Assembly (NCBI GenBank): GCA_018238965.1
Contig: JABCSI010000007.1
Coordinates: 1 to 35,887 of the forward strand
Source: Promethearchaeota archaeon
Lineage (GTDB): Archaea > Asgardarchaeota > Lokiarchaeia > Sigyniarchaeales > Promethearchaeaceae
Direction of reading: 5' to 3'
DNA length: 35,887 bases
Position numbers and translations under genes: made by a program. Positions 16,133 through 24,024 of this stretch are shown one piece after another. Positions within the stretch are counted from its first letter, which is position 1. The number at the start of each line of letters is the position of its first letter. Below the pieces are notes generated by a model. It made no database searches, was not told the origin of the DNA, and was given only the letters and a program-made list of their open reading frames with translations.

Positions 16133-16954
16133 TTATTCGCTGTGGGATTGACGTTTTGCCAGAATAATTTCAACCATTTCCGCAAATCCCAAGCCTCCCG
16201 GTTGTGAGGTGCAATATTGCGGCCAGACGGTGATATCATCGGTAAAATCATGGATGTTGGCGACACCAACGGAATGGGGGAAGAAATCAAACATGGGCTG
16301 ATCGTTTGGAGAATCTCCAATAAAGAGCGCATGGGTGGTGAGATCCGTGGGATCCATGGTTAATCGTTCGTTCCCGAATTTAATCGCCATTTTCAATTTG
16401 TCAAAATCCCCAAACCATCCATTTACATGAATGCTACTGATTTTTGTGGTAGCTCCATGATTCTGAAAGATCTCGATAATCCGTTGAATCTCTTCTCGAC
16501 TATGTGGGGGAACATCTTCACAAAAATCTATTGCCAAATCGAAGAGACGATAGGGTTGATCTGATGCCACAGCCACCGTTGGAATTTTCTGCAGAACTTC
16601 TTGGCGAATTTGATCCAATTTCCGCCGATTGACTTGAATCTGTCCTCTGTCTGCGTAATATTCCATTCGGAGCTTTGGAGGTGAGCTGGGGTTATCCATA
16701 TAGGCATAAAACGCACCATTCTCGCCAATTACTCCCGTGACTGGCCACATTCGGGCAATATGATCCACCCAACCTGCGCATCTCCCGGTAATTGGGACCA
16801 CATGGATACCCGCACGTTTCAATTTCCAGAGTGCATGGTAGGCTTCCGGAAGAATTTTCCCTTCGGAACTTAAGGTATCATCGATATCGGTAAAAATAAC
16901 GGAAATAGATCGAGCAATTTGGGTCGGAAAATCTGTGAAGGGAAGGAGATTCAT
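16133..16954 (-). CDS. HAD-superfamily phosphatase (Cof/IIB type)
   Basis: 273 residues. Motif I is FTDIDDTLS (two catalytic Asp), motif II lies in PITGR, and motif IV is FIGDSPNDQPMF followed by SVGVANI. This order and the cap position between motifs II and III match the HAD IIB branch (Cof, sucrose/mannosylglycerate/trehalose phosphatases). The likely substrate is a sugar or polyol phosphate. The open frame extends upstream to 17194, but that part overlaps the neighbouring gene by 140 bp and shows no domain, so ATG 16954 is used. The 12 bases TATCGCAAATAA (plus strand) just before this start also precede the next gene upstream. Confidence 0.88.
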   Translation of the reverse strand: MNLLPFTDFPTQIARSISVIFTDIDDTLSSEGKILPEAYHALWKLKRAGIHVVPITGRCAGWVDHIARMWPVTGVIGENGAFYAYMDNPSSPPKLRMEYYADRGQIQVNRRKLDQIRQEVLQKIPTVAVASDQPYRLFDLAIDFCEDVPPHSREEIQRIIEIFQNHGATTKISSIHVNGWFGDFDKLKMAIKFGNERLTMDPTDLTTHALFIGDSPNDQPMFDFFPHSVGVANIHDFTDDITVWPQYCTSQPGGLGFAEMVEIILAKRQSHSE

Positions 16955-16956
16955 GG

Positions 16957-16968
16957 TATCGCAAATAA
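16957..16968 (-). promoter_or_regulatory. Start-proximal 12-mer, copy 1 (TTATTTGCGATA)
   Basis: On the minus strand TTATTTGCGATA lies two bases before ATG 16954. An identical copy with identical spacing precedes ATG 17876. It may be an initiator/leader element of both genes. Confidence 0.35.
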
Positions 16969-17051
16969 AATTAAGGTTTGAAAATATTTGAAACCTCTCA
17001 ATGGGATTGGGAAGGATAAGAAAGGAGGGAAAAAAATCAATTTTTGGTGAA

Positions 17052-17876
17052 CTACCGGCGTTTTCTCTTCTTTTGGATTTTAATGCCCGAAATGTCGGCC
17101 TTGAATCTATATTGAAGAATTTGGAGGAGCAAATCGAATAGATCAAAATCCACATCCGGATAGTATTTTTGAACTTCGGCCAAGGCGTCTTCATCGGAAA
17201 TTTTATTCCACCCTTTTACCAATTCTAACAGTGCTTCACAGCGATCGAACAAATTCTGAAACTCTTGCTGAATCACGAGGTTTTGAGAATCATCGTCGAT
17301 GATGTCCATTGCTTTCTTTATCAATTTCTTCTCAAACGCTGTGGGATTAGCGTTTTGACGCCATGGAGTATTTTTTATATAACCCTCTGTTGTGATCACA
17401 AATGTATCATAGGTAGGTTTTTTCTTATACTCTAAATCATAGTACCAGGTAAAGAGCATAGGATTTTGATTCTTCTGGGGGAAGAATTGGGCAAAAAAGC
17501 GAGTGTAGAGAGGGGCTAAATTTTTATGTTCATATTTTGTATGGAGGATCGTAATGGGCATATTAATAATAACAGAATGCAGAACATTTTGCACTGCATA
17601 ATCTCCGTAAAGTTTCAGTAAGTCTCGAAAGTGGATTTTTTCCTCTGCGGCGACCGTTTTTTCTAAATTTATTTTAAAATCTAATTTTTCATAGCCGGCA
17701 TTGGATCCACTTTTGGTGAAAAATGCTATAAATTGATGATCGCAGCAAATACCTTCTTCTACTTGGACTTTGATTAGACCTAACTTCTTGGTTTCAAAGA
17801 GTTCTTGAGGAACGGAAATGTCTTTATTCTTTTTACAAAGGGGACATTCTATATGAACTGCTTTGGTTATGCTCAT
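17052..17876 (-). CDS. Zinc-binding protein of unknown function
   Basis: Function not recognised. 274 residues. The N-terminus has CPLCKK (C11/C14) and a later Cys-Cys-Asp-His (ICCDHQFIAFF, about 43-53), a plausible single zinc site of the zinc-ribbon kind. A long, mostly helical region with LRDLLKLYGDYAVQ-like segments follows, and a basic tail ends in KKRKRR. From memory, proteins with this N-terminal pattern (CPLC, then VPQELF, then CxHQFIAF) are frequent in Asgard archaea, which supports the taxonomic guess but not a function. It shares a 12-bp start-proximal sequence with the downstream HAD gene. Confidence 0.7.
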   Translation of the reverse strand: MSITKAVHIECPLCKKNKDISVPQELFETKKLGLIKVQVEEGICCDHQFIAFFTKSGSNAGYEKLDFKINLEKTVAAEEKIHFRDLLKLYGDYAVQNVLHSVIINMPITILHTKYEHKNLAPLYTRFFAQFFPQKNQNPMLFTWYYDLEYKKKPTYDTFVITTEGYIKNTPWRQNANPTAFEKKLIKKAMDIIDDDSQNLVIQQEFQNLFDRCEALLELVKGWNKISDEDALAEVQKYYPDVDFDLFDLLLQILQYRFKADISGIKIQKKRKRR

Positions 17877-17878
17877 TC

Positions 17879-17890
17879 TATCGCAAATAA
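17879..17890 (-). promoter_or_regulatory. Start-proximal 12-mer, copy 2 (TTATTTGCGATA)
   Basis: Identical to the copy at 16957-16968, again two bases before a start codon (ATG 17876). An AT-rich TATA-like stretch lies just upstream. Confidence 0.35.
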
Positions 17891-18123
17891 TATATCTAAC
17901 TATTTATGTTTTCTTTTTTTAAATAATGCCCTTCTTGTGGCATACGTTTAACAATTATAACATGGAATGGAATGGGATAGATGAATTTTTACAATCAATT
18001 TTGGGCAATTAGAAGCAAAATTTGGGCATTCGAATTTTGCAGCACAAGCACAAAATCCACTTCAAGAATTCTCAAAAATAGAACCCATTTGTTAAAGGGA
18101 GAAAAAATTTCACAATTTATTCC

Positions 18124-18450
18124 CTAATTTTGGGAAATTGAATGTAAGTCAGTTCCTGCGTTTTCTAGAATGTTCGAAGCTTCAACATACAATTTGAACG
18201 CTTTTTGGGGAAATCCCATATCATAAAGAAAATTTCCCTTATCCGTCATGGATTTTGCCACACCAAATCGATTTGATATTTGTTGTTTCAAACAAATGAT
18301 ACGGTTATAGAATTCCAAAACTAATGAATAGTCTCGACGTCTTTTTGCCTCCTCCAAGCTTAGGGCGAGCCGGTGCAACTCAACGACGTGTCTCATTTCC
18401 TTCATAGTTGAATCATTTGAATCTGGGCCTATAATACCATTCAATATCAT
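18124..18450 (-). CDS. Small helical protein, TPR-like
   Basis: Function not recognised. 108 residues, almost entirely helical. Pairs such as ALSLEEAKRRRDYSLVLEFY and KGNFLYDMGFPQKAFKLYVE look like two or three degenerate TPR helices; the second has the G-x-Y/A-x-x-A-F-x-x-Y spacing of a TPR. It lies 50 bp downstream of the HExxH-VWA gene on the same strand and could be the last gene of that operon. However, the gap contains three 12-bp direct repeats that may be a separate control region. ATG 18450 lies inside the first repeat; no SD is visible. Confidence 0.55.
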   Translation of the reverse strand: MILNGIIGPDSNDSTMKEMRHVVELHRLALSLEEAKRRRDYSLVLEFYNRIICLKQQISNRFGVAKSMTDKGNFLYDMGFPQKAFKLYVEASNILENAGTDLHSISQN

Positions 18451-18484
18451 GATACGATCCTCATGATATGATTCATGATATGAT
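18447..18484. repeat. Three 12-bp direct repeats (TCATGATAYGAT)
   Basis: Copies at 18447-18458 (one mismatch), 18461-18472 and 18473-18484 (perfect, adjacent). Each holds the palindromic core ATCATGAT or TCATGA. They fill the gap between two same-strand genes and overlap the start codon of the downstream one. Confidence 0.8.
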
Positions 18485-18500
18485 TCGGTATAATGTTAAA

Positions 18501-20351
18501 TCAAGAATTTGGATGATAGGTGTTATGTATTTCGCGAACTACTAAACCAATGAGATCTCGTTGTTTGGCGATACAATAAAATTTGGTTCCCATCTGTTGT
18601 AGGCGTTTTAATTCTTCAGTTTCGAGATCATGTTCACGCCCCCCTATGAAAAAACAAATAATCTTGTTTCCGAGCGCCAAGAGTTTCATAAAATCTGCAT
18701 AAGCTTGATCCCAGTTGCTAATCTCAAAATCAGTAATTACCAAAATACAAGAGGGGCGGGTGGCTTTTTTTGCAATCTGTAACATTTTTTCAGAAGGTAA
18801 AATCGTTCCAGATCCTTGATAACTCAAAAGAGTTTGTTCCAATTCGTATTGATTATTGGTCCATTCAACAAATCGACATCGCTCAGAGAAATTAATGACC
18901 GAAATAAACGCTCCTTGTTGAATGGCATATTGCATGGCGGCAAAACTGGCTAGTAAAGAGATATGATACCTTCCCGAAACCGATTTTTTGTTAAAATTCC
19001 ATGTCATTGACCCTGAACTATCGAGAACAATCATCAGATCGGGTAATTGCTGAATTACATCAATTCCAGGGCCTTTATGATAAACCCATTGTTTTGTAGT
19101 TATATTGGGAATGATTACGGGGGATGTGATTAAAGTTTGAACGGGATCGAGCTTTTCGAGTTCATCCCCCAAGCGCCATTTAATCGGATAGACCGGAATT
19201 GCTCCCCCTTCTTTCTGGGATACAATTTCAATTTTGATAAGATTTTTTGCGCGCCCCCGATACCACAAAGCAAGAGTTGTACGAGTATCTTGATATCCAA
19301 ACAAATTTGCAATTGCTTGAAAGTTTCCAAAGGATTCTTCTTGGGCAATTACCTGCAAATCATTTTTCAGTTTTTCTCCCGCTTGGGTTCCGGATGGTTT
19401 TTGGGAATCATTTTCTTCCTTGATTTGATCATAGTTGGGAATTTCTGTAAAACTTCCAAAAGTTGCAGATACGTCCTCCGGGAGCCCAATTGGTGATTGT
19501 GGGAACGATTGAGATTCACCACCTTCCGAGGGTCTACCTGATGAATCTGCAGGAGTGGAAGTTGACTCATTTTTCACATGACATTCATTTTTAAGAATCG
19601 GGATTAACAGTTTTGCAATTTTTGTGAGGTTTTTTTCCCACAATTCTTCATGATCCAGTGATTTTTGAACCAGCTTACAAACTTGACCAGTAACTGCCTC
19701 AAGCATGGAATTGAGTCCCAGATCTGGGAGAAAATCTTTTTCCCACATGATTTCATAGGCTCGACAGAGTAGTTTCCATAAATCACTGCTGGAATTTTCG
19801 GTAGTTGGTGATGGGGATGAAGAATTGGATGATTCTGGTTTAGAATTAGGAGAAGAAGAAGGAGATGAAGATGCTGGGGGTGGAATACCTTGGGATACCT
19901 GTAGAGTTAATTCCCATTCCATAATTTCGGGATAACGTAAATGGTTTTGATAATCTATAAGTAGATCTGAAAAAATGTTCACTATGATGGGGGCGTAATA
20001 TTTATACACCTGGGCCCGTAACACCGCGGCTATCAGTTTCATATTCGTGATGTTGTCATAGGGGCAAATAATATAGTGGGATATTTCGTGGAGACTCAGT
20101 GAAAAGAAATAATTGAAATATTCCTGGTCAAGAAAGATTTCCGGAGTGTTGGCGAGATTGAGGGTGATTTGGTACGTTGAAAAATCTATAAAAAATCCGG
20201 TTTGTTTGGAATAATCAAAAATCATCAAGGGATCTGGGATACTTGGGAAAAAATAGAGTTCCATTGCGGCATTGAATGCTGAATCGGCAATAGATCTGAT
20301 TTTTCGTTCTTCTGTAGAGAGTGTAGATTTTTTTTTTGAAGATCTTGACAC
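18501..20351 (-). CDS. Putative metallopeptidase-like protein with C-terminal VWA domain
   Basis: 616 residues, resembling DUF2201-type proteins that pair with MoxR ATPases. The N-terminal part has an HExxH motif (HEISH, 88-92) in FFSLSLHEISHYIICPYDN, followed by NIFSDLLIDYQN (125-136), which may complete a metal site. A Ser/Pro-rich linker (about 158-190) and a second disordered stretch (260-330) separate it from a VWA domain. The MIDAS metal site is complete: DSSGSM (444-449), T516 and D541. The start is GTG 20351: GGAGGAGG (20356-20363) sits between the MoxR stop and this GTG with a 4-nt spacer. VWA proteins of this class act as adaptors that bring clients to a MoxR ATPase. Peptidase activity is not proven, and the motif may only hold metal. 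No membrane segment is seen. Confidence 0.8.
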   Translation of the reverse strand: MSRSSKKKSTLSTEERKIRSIADSAFNAAMELYFFPSIPDPLMIFDYSKQTGFFIDFSTYQITLNLANTPEIFLDQEYFNYFFSLSLHEISHYIICPYDNITNMKLIAAVLRAQVYKYYAPIIVNIFSDLLIDYQNHLRYPEIMEWELTLQVSQGIPPPASSSPSSSPNSKPESSNSSSPSPTTENSSSDLWKLLCRAYEIMWEKDFLPDLGLNSMLEAVTGQVCKLVQKSLDHEELWEKNLTKIAKLLIPILKNECHVKNESTSTPADSSGRPSEGGESQSFPQSPIGLPEDVSATFGSFTEIPNYDQIKEENDSQKPSGTQAGEKLKNDLQVIAQEESFGNFQAIANLFGYQDTRTTLALWYRGRAKNLIKIEIVSQKEGGAIPVYPIKWRLGDELEKLDPVQTLITSPVIIPNITTKQWVYHKGPGIDVIQQLPDLMIVLDSSGSMTWNFNKKSVSGRYHISLLASFAAMQYAIQQGAFISVINFSERCRFVEWTNNQYELEQTLLSYQGSGTILPSEKMLQIAKKATRPSCILVITDFEISNWDQAYADFMKLLALGNKIICFFIGGREHDLETEELKRLQQMGTKFYCIAKQRDLIGLVVREIHNTYHPNS

Positions 20352-20363
20352 TATTCCTCCTCC

Positions 20364-22325
20364 TTATTGATTATAGAATTCTTTCCCCAAAATGGAGGTT
20401 TTTTGCTCCTTGGTTGCATCCTCTTTAGGAGAAGTCAAGGTAGGATCAATATCTACCAAGCCCATTTCTTCTTCCCTTCGTCTCTGGGCTAATCGGGCCT
20501 CTTCCACTAATTCTTCCATGTTTTTGAGCATCTTCCCATGGCTCAATTCAATTTCGTTCTTGAGGGTACTGGCAATTTCCCCGCCATAAAAGCTAAAATT
20601 GACAATGTCATAAGGATTAGTTCCAGTAACATTTATTTCCATCTCTAGGTCCTCTGTTCTAAGGCGGTATGTCCCACGTTGCTGGGTTGTTTCCTTCAAT
20701 TTATTGGTAAAACTGGGGATTAAACTATCAATGGTGAATCTTATAGAATTCCAAATCTCGAGGGCGCAATTGAAACTATAGAGTGTCAAGATTCGTAATT
20801 TATCATTGAGATTGGAAATCAGCTGCCCCCGATTCGGAAATTCCATATGCAGCAATAAATCTTTTCTTAACTGTGAAAGAAGACCTACATTTTTTTGTTG
20901 ATACGCCTGCTCGATTTCTTGGATTTTGGATTGATACTCTTCCGAAATTAATTTCTTAGCGAAGGGTAACAAATCATGTTGAACTATTAAATCACTTTTT
21001 GAAAAAGTGGTGAGTTGGGTGATGGCATTGGGGGGAGCATTTCCTGTCCTCAATGTTTCTATGAGATCATAGGCTTTCCGTCGATTTGTATACCTTTTAC
21101 GGATCATTTTTAACAAATTGGCGGTAAATTGGTATTTGTTTCCCCAAAAAGGTGCATCATTCAAGGTTCGGTCAATATAGTGAACCCGATGGGCAATAAT
21201 ATATGGTGCAATGGTATCAATAATGTTGATTGTGACCTCGTTCAATCCCAATAACCATGTTAGGGCACGTGCATATCGGAGCAAATCTTTTGCAACCCGC
21301 ACCGATAGGATCGAATCACAATGGGAACAGGGTATTTTTTTTGGAATATTATAATGACATCCGGTACAGAGGCCCGTACTCGGTTTTAGATAATCGGAAT
21401 TTCCTTTATCGATCCGTGTACAAAGTGTAAATTCCCGTACAATCGCATGGATGTAATCTTCAGCCTCTATGTTGCAATTTATTTCACCCACTTCAAACCA
21501 GATGTTGAGCAAATCTTCCTCGGTCAATACTTTTGGAACTTGAACCAATTCATCATAGCCTCCGAGTTTTTCATCCCGACTTCGTAAAATTTGGGATAAA
21601 TCTTGGGATGTGGGCATCGAAATTGGGACCGAAATTCCAAATCGATCCAAAAACGGCATGGACATTTCAAAGGTGCCTACATCGTTTGGATTCAGGGTGG
21701 CATATAGACAAAATTTGCTGACATTGAGCACTGCATCATAGTATTTGATCTTACCCTCAGCGAGGAGAGAAAGGAGAATATTTTGGGTGTAAGGGCTGCA
21801 ACGATTGACTTCATCGATTATTTTCCAGAAATTCGACGCAAAGGTTCGCCACATCACCTCCTCTTCACCATTTTTCATCAATTTTGGTAAATTCAAAGTG
21901 GCAATGATCTTTTCCTCGGTTAATTGGGGATGGCCCCGGAGAATGCATTCTTCTGCTTCACTTAAACTCATACCGGTAAACATTCTTCCGAGATATTTTA
22001 CTATCGAAGTTTTACCTCCTCCATGTCCTCCAATAAGGAGCATGGCCGAATTTGGCACCAAAGCATTCAGGATACATAAGGTTAGAATCTCCGGTAATTC
22101 CATAGTCTTTATTTTTTTTTTTTTACGGGATTTCGAGGTACCTTTTTTCTTCTTAGAGGATTTTGCGCTTTTTTTGGATGGATCCGTTGGAAGAAAATCC
22201 GAAATCGTGATTGGGGTGTTAAATTTGATACTAATTGTATTACTGTGGACAAAAAGCTGGTTTGCTTGGATTGTGTTGATAATATACCATACTTTTTGCC
22301 GAAAATAGTCGTTATGTTGTTCCAT
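20364..22325 (-). CDS. MoxR-type AAA+ ATPase with zinc-binding insert
   Basis: 653 residues. After an N-terminal part with a Lys/Ser-rich stretch (about 50-73) comes the AAA+ core. It has Walker A GGHGGGKTS (99-107), Walker B WKIIDEVNR (168-175), sensor 1 TLNPND (210-215) and an arginine-finger region FLDRFG (225-230). The order and DEVNR match MoxR/RavA-like ATPases. A Cys-rich insert, CTGCHYNIPKKIPCSHC (C320, C323, C333, C336), is likely a zinc knuckle and is not usual in MoxR. A long helical C-terminal half follows, ending in an acidic/basic coiled stretch. It is the first gene of an operon with the HExxH-VWA protein, whose GTG is 12 bp downstream. It probably works as a chaperone or client-remodelling motor. 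Confidence 0.85.
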   Translation of the reverse strand: MEQHNDYFRQKVWYIINTIQANQLFVHSNTISIKFNTPITISDFLPTDPSKKSAKSSKKKKGTSKSRKKKKIKTMELPEILTLCILNALVPNSAMLLIGGHGGGKTSIVKYLGRMFTGMSLSEAEECILRGHPQLTEEKIIATLNLPKLMKNGEEEVMWRTFASNFWKIIDEVNRCSPYTQNILLSLLAEGKIKYYDAVLNVSKFCLYATLNPNDVGTFEMSMPFLDRFGISVPISMPTSQDLSQILRSRDEKLGGYDELVQVPKVLTEEDLLNIWFEVGEINCNIEAEDYIHAIVREFTLCTRIDKGNSDYLKPSTGLCTGCHYNIPKKIPCSHCDSILSVRVAKDLLRYARALTWLLGLNEVTINIIDTIAPYIIAHRVHYIDRTLNDAPFWGNKYQFTANLLKMIRKRYTNRRKAYDLIETLRTGNAPPNAITQLTTFSKSDLIVQHDLLPFAKKLISEEYQSKIQEIEQAYQQKNVGLLSQLRKDLLLHMEFPNRGQLISNLNDKLRILTLYSFNCALEIWNSIRFTIDSLIPSFTNKLKETTQQRGTYRLRTEDLEMEINVTGTNPYDIVNFSFYGGEIASTLKNEIELSHGKMLKNMEELVEEARLAQRRREEEMGLVDIDPTLTSPKEDATKEQKTSILGKEFYNQ

Positions 22326-22484
22326 GGATGCTTTCTTTCTCCATTTTTGGGTTTACAGTTCGATCCTTCCCTAGAATATCTAACCTTTTCGAATATATAA
22401 ATCCTCAACCCGCGGTTATTTCTGATTTAATAGCTGATTTAAAAAATCAAATTTTTCCGGGATATAAATGGAAGGGAAAACATT

Positions 22485-22515
22485 ATAGGTTCATGGTGAA
22501 ATGATAGGTTCATGG
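22485..22515 (+). repeat. 12-bp direct repeat at the 22512 start codon
   Basis: ATAGGTTCATGG occurs at 22485-22496 and 22504-22515; the second spans the start codon of the next gene. The first copy carries an ATG that opens a three-codon frame, ATG GTG AAA TGA (22493-22504). Confidence 0.7.
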
Positions 22516-23162
22516 GAAAAAAAAAGGATCCCTCACCAGTCTCCCCTTCCCCTAAACAACCCAAAGATTCTCCCGAATCAGATTCAGAATCTACTCCCAC
22601 AGAAGAGCTGGGCGAACTGCCCGCGTCATTAGAATCCCATCCCGCCATTGATGAAAATCTTCAGAAATTAATCTCTGAGGAAGAACGGGAAAAAATGGAG
22701 GAAAATCTCGACTTGGTTGTCTGTTATCTCGAGGATATTGGCATTGTGGATATGAACATCGACCGCAAAAAGCTTATCATTGCCATCCCCTTTGATTATG
22801 AAGAATTCACCTTTCTCAGCCATATTGTGCTCAGTCCTGATTGGATCCTCATAAAAACCTCGATTTTCGAGTTGGATCGACTCACCGAATCTTCCCTGAT
22901 TAATCTATTTGCTGAAGTTCTGAAGGGCAATTTTATCCTAAATAGTGTGGTATATTCACTCGATCCGGAAAATAAGAGTGTATGGGCGCAGGCAGATGTC
23001 CCTATATCTGCAGATTTTGACACATTCAAGCTGAACTATTTCTCAATTGTGTTTGCGATAGACTATTTCATGAAGAATATTTCGGGAAAATTGCAGATGA
23101 AACTTAAATCTACGGCAGAAAGAAAAGACTTCAAAGGGTCGGAATCCAACATGTATATTTAA
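22512..23162 (+). CDS. CesT/YbjN-like chaperone-fold protein
   Basis: 216 residues. The first ~60 residues are Ser/Pro/Glu-rich and probably disordered. The rest has a helix, then strands KKLIIAIPFDYEE, WILIKTSIFEL, helix SLINLFAEVLKGNFILNSVVYSL, strands VWAQADVPIS and a final helix. This is the alpha-beta pattern of the type III secretion chaperone / YbjN fold, which usually binds a protein partner. The assignment rests on pattern only. It is divergent from the MoxR gene with a 186-bp shared promoter region, so it may be co-regulated. An AGG lies too close to ATG 22512 to be a normal SD. Confidence 0.6.
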   Translation: MGKKKDPSPVSPSPKQPKDSPESDSESTPTEELGELPASLESHPAIDENLQKLISEEEREKMEENLDLVVCYLEDIGIVDMNIDRKKLIIAIPFDYEEFTFLSHIVLSPDWILIKTSIFELDRLTESSLINLFAEVLKGNFILNSVVYSLDPENKSVWAQADVPISADFDTFKLNYFSIVFAIDYFMKNISGKLQMKLKSTAERKDFKGSESNMYI

Positions 23163-23245
23163 TCCCCATCATAGCATGCAAACTCGAATTGTAATTTGAT
23201 GTGCTAAAAATTTTTTAATTTTCCACTATTTCTTATACTTGTCGA

Positions 23246-23926
23246 ATGCCGAGTTCTAATCCTAAACATGCTAAGAAGAAAGTCACCTACACACGCAAGA
23301 AAACGCTGAAACAAAGTGGAGTTCCTGTTCGCTATTGGATCATGGGCACCATTGGAATACTAGTTATAACCAGTGTCATCTTAATCGTCATTAACATCGA
23401 TGATTTAACCAATCTCGATGATGATCCCGATCCTACACTCCTTAATACAGTTGTTGATGGATGTTATATTAGCTTTAATTATAAGATCTACATCGATTTG
23501 GATGAAGATGGTAAAATTGACCGTTGGGGGGATGATGCCGAGGTGCATGCATTTATTGATCACCATACAACCCAAGTCACTCGAGATAATATGATCCCAG
23601 GATGGTATGATGGAATGATTGGGATGGGGAAAGAGGGGGTAGATAGCGATTCATATATTCATATAGAGGCATTTGTTGATGATGATAATGATGGTCGTAA
23701 TGATATTACCGGAAATGAACCTATGGGATACACAACGGGTGCTATTGCCTATAAAGAATTGTATATTTATGTGCTAATCTTAGAGATATACGCCGAGGAT
23801 ACATATGATTCGAACACAGTCACATATACTTCATATTCCGATACGATTATCGGTATGTCTTCATTTCAAAACCTATTGCCTTCTCAAGTTACATCGACAC
23901 TCTCATACGGGGAACCAGTTTTTTAA
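23246..23926 (+). CDS. Membrane-anchored FKBP-like protein with two calcium-loop motifs
   Basis: 226 residues. A Lys-rich N-terminus precedes one hydrophobic helix (about 29-50), so the rest lies outside the cytosol. Two loops match D-x-D-x-D-G-x-x-D exactly: DLDEDGKID (84-92) and DDDNDGRND (145-153), as in EF-hand or dockerin loops. The stretch NMIPGWYDGMIGMGKEG (115-131) and the ending AYKELYIYVLILEI resemble the FKBP-type prolyl isomerase fold (VIPGWDEALLGMKVGE and the last strand). The rest is too divergent to be sure, and the active-site aromatic residues cannot be placed. A role in folding or holding surface proteins is an inference. No SD is present; an AT-rich box about 30 bp upstream suggests a leaderless mRNA. 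Confidence 0.5.
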   Translation: MPSSNPKHAKKKVTYTRKKTLKQSGVPVRYWIMGTIGILVITSVILIVINIDDLTNLDDDPDPTLLNTVVDGCYISFNYKIYIDLDEDGKIDRWGDDAEVHAFIDHHTTQVTRDNMIPGWYDGMIGMGKEGVDSDSYIHIEAFVDDDNDGRNDITGNEPMGYTTGAIAYKELYIYVLILEIYAEDTYDSNTVTYTSYSDTIIGMSSFQNLLPSQVTSTLSYGEPVF

Positions 23927-24024
23927 ATTTAGGTAGATATTTATATATTAGCGTTTGATTAAGCAAATTATTCTACCTTACACTTCTGATCCTGAGGTGT
24001 CTTTTTTTCTATCAATTTTAACGG

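Noticed and set aside
16955-17194. N-terminal extension of the HAD phosphatase
   Set aside because: It overlaps the zinc-protein gene by about 140 bp and adds no domain; ATG 16954 puts motif I at the usual place near the N-terminus.
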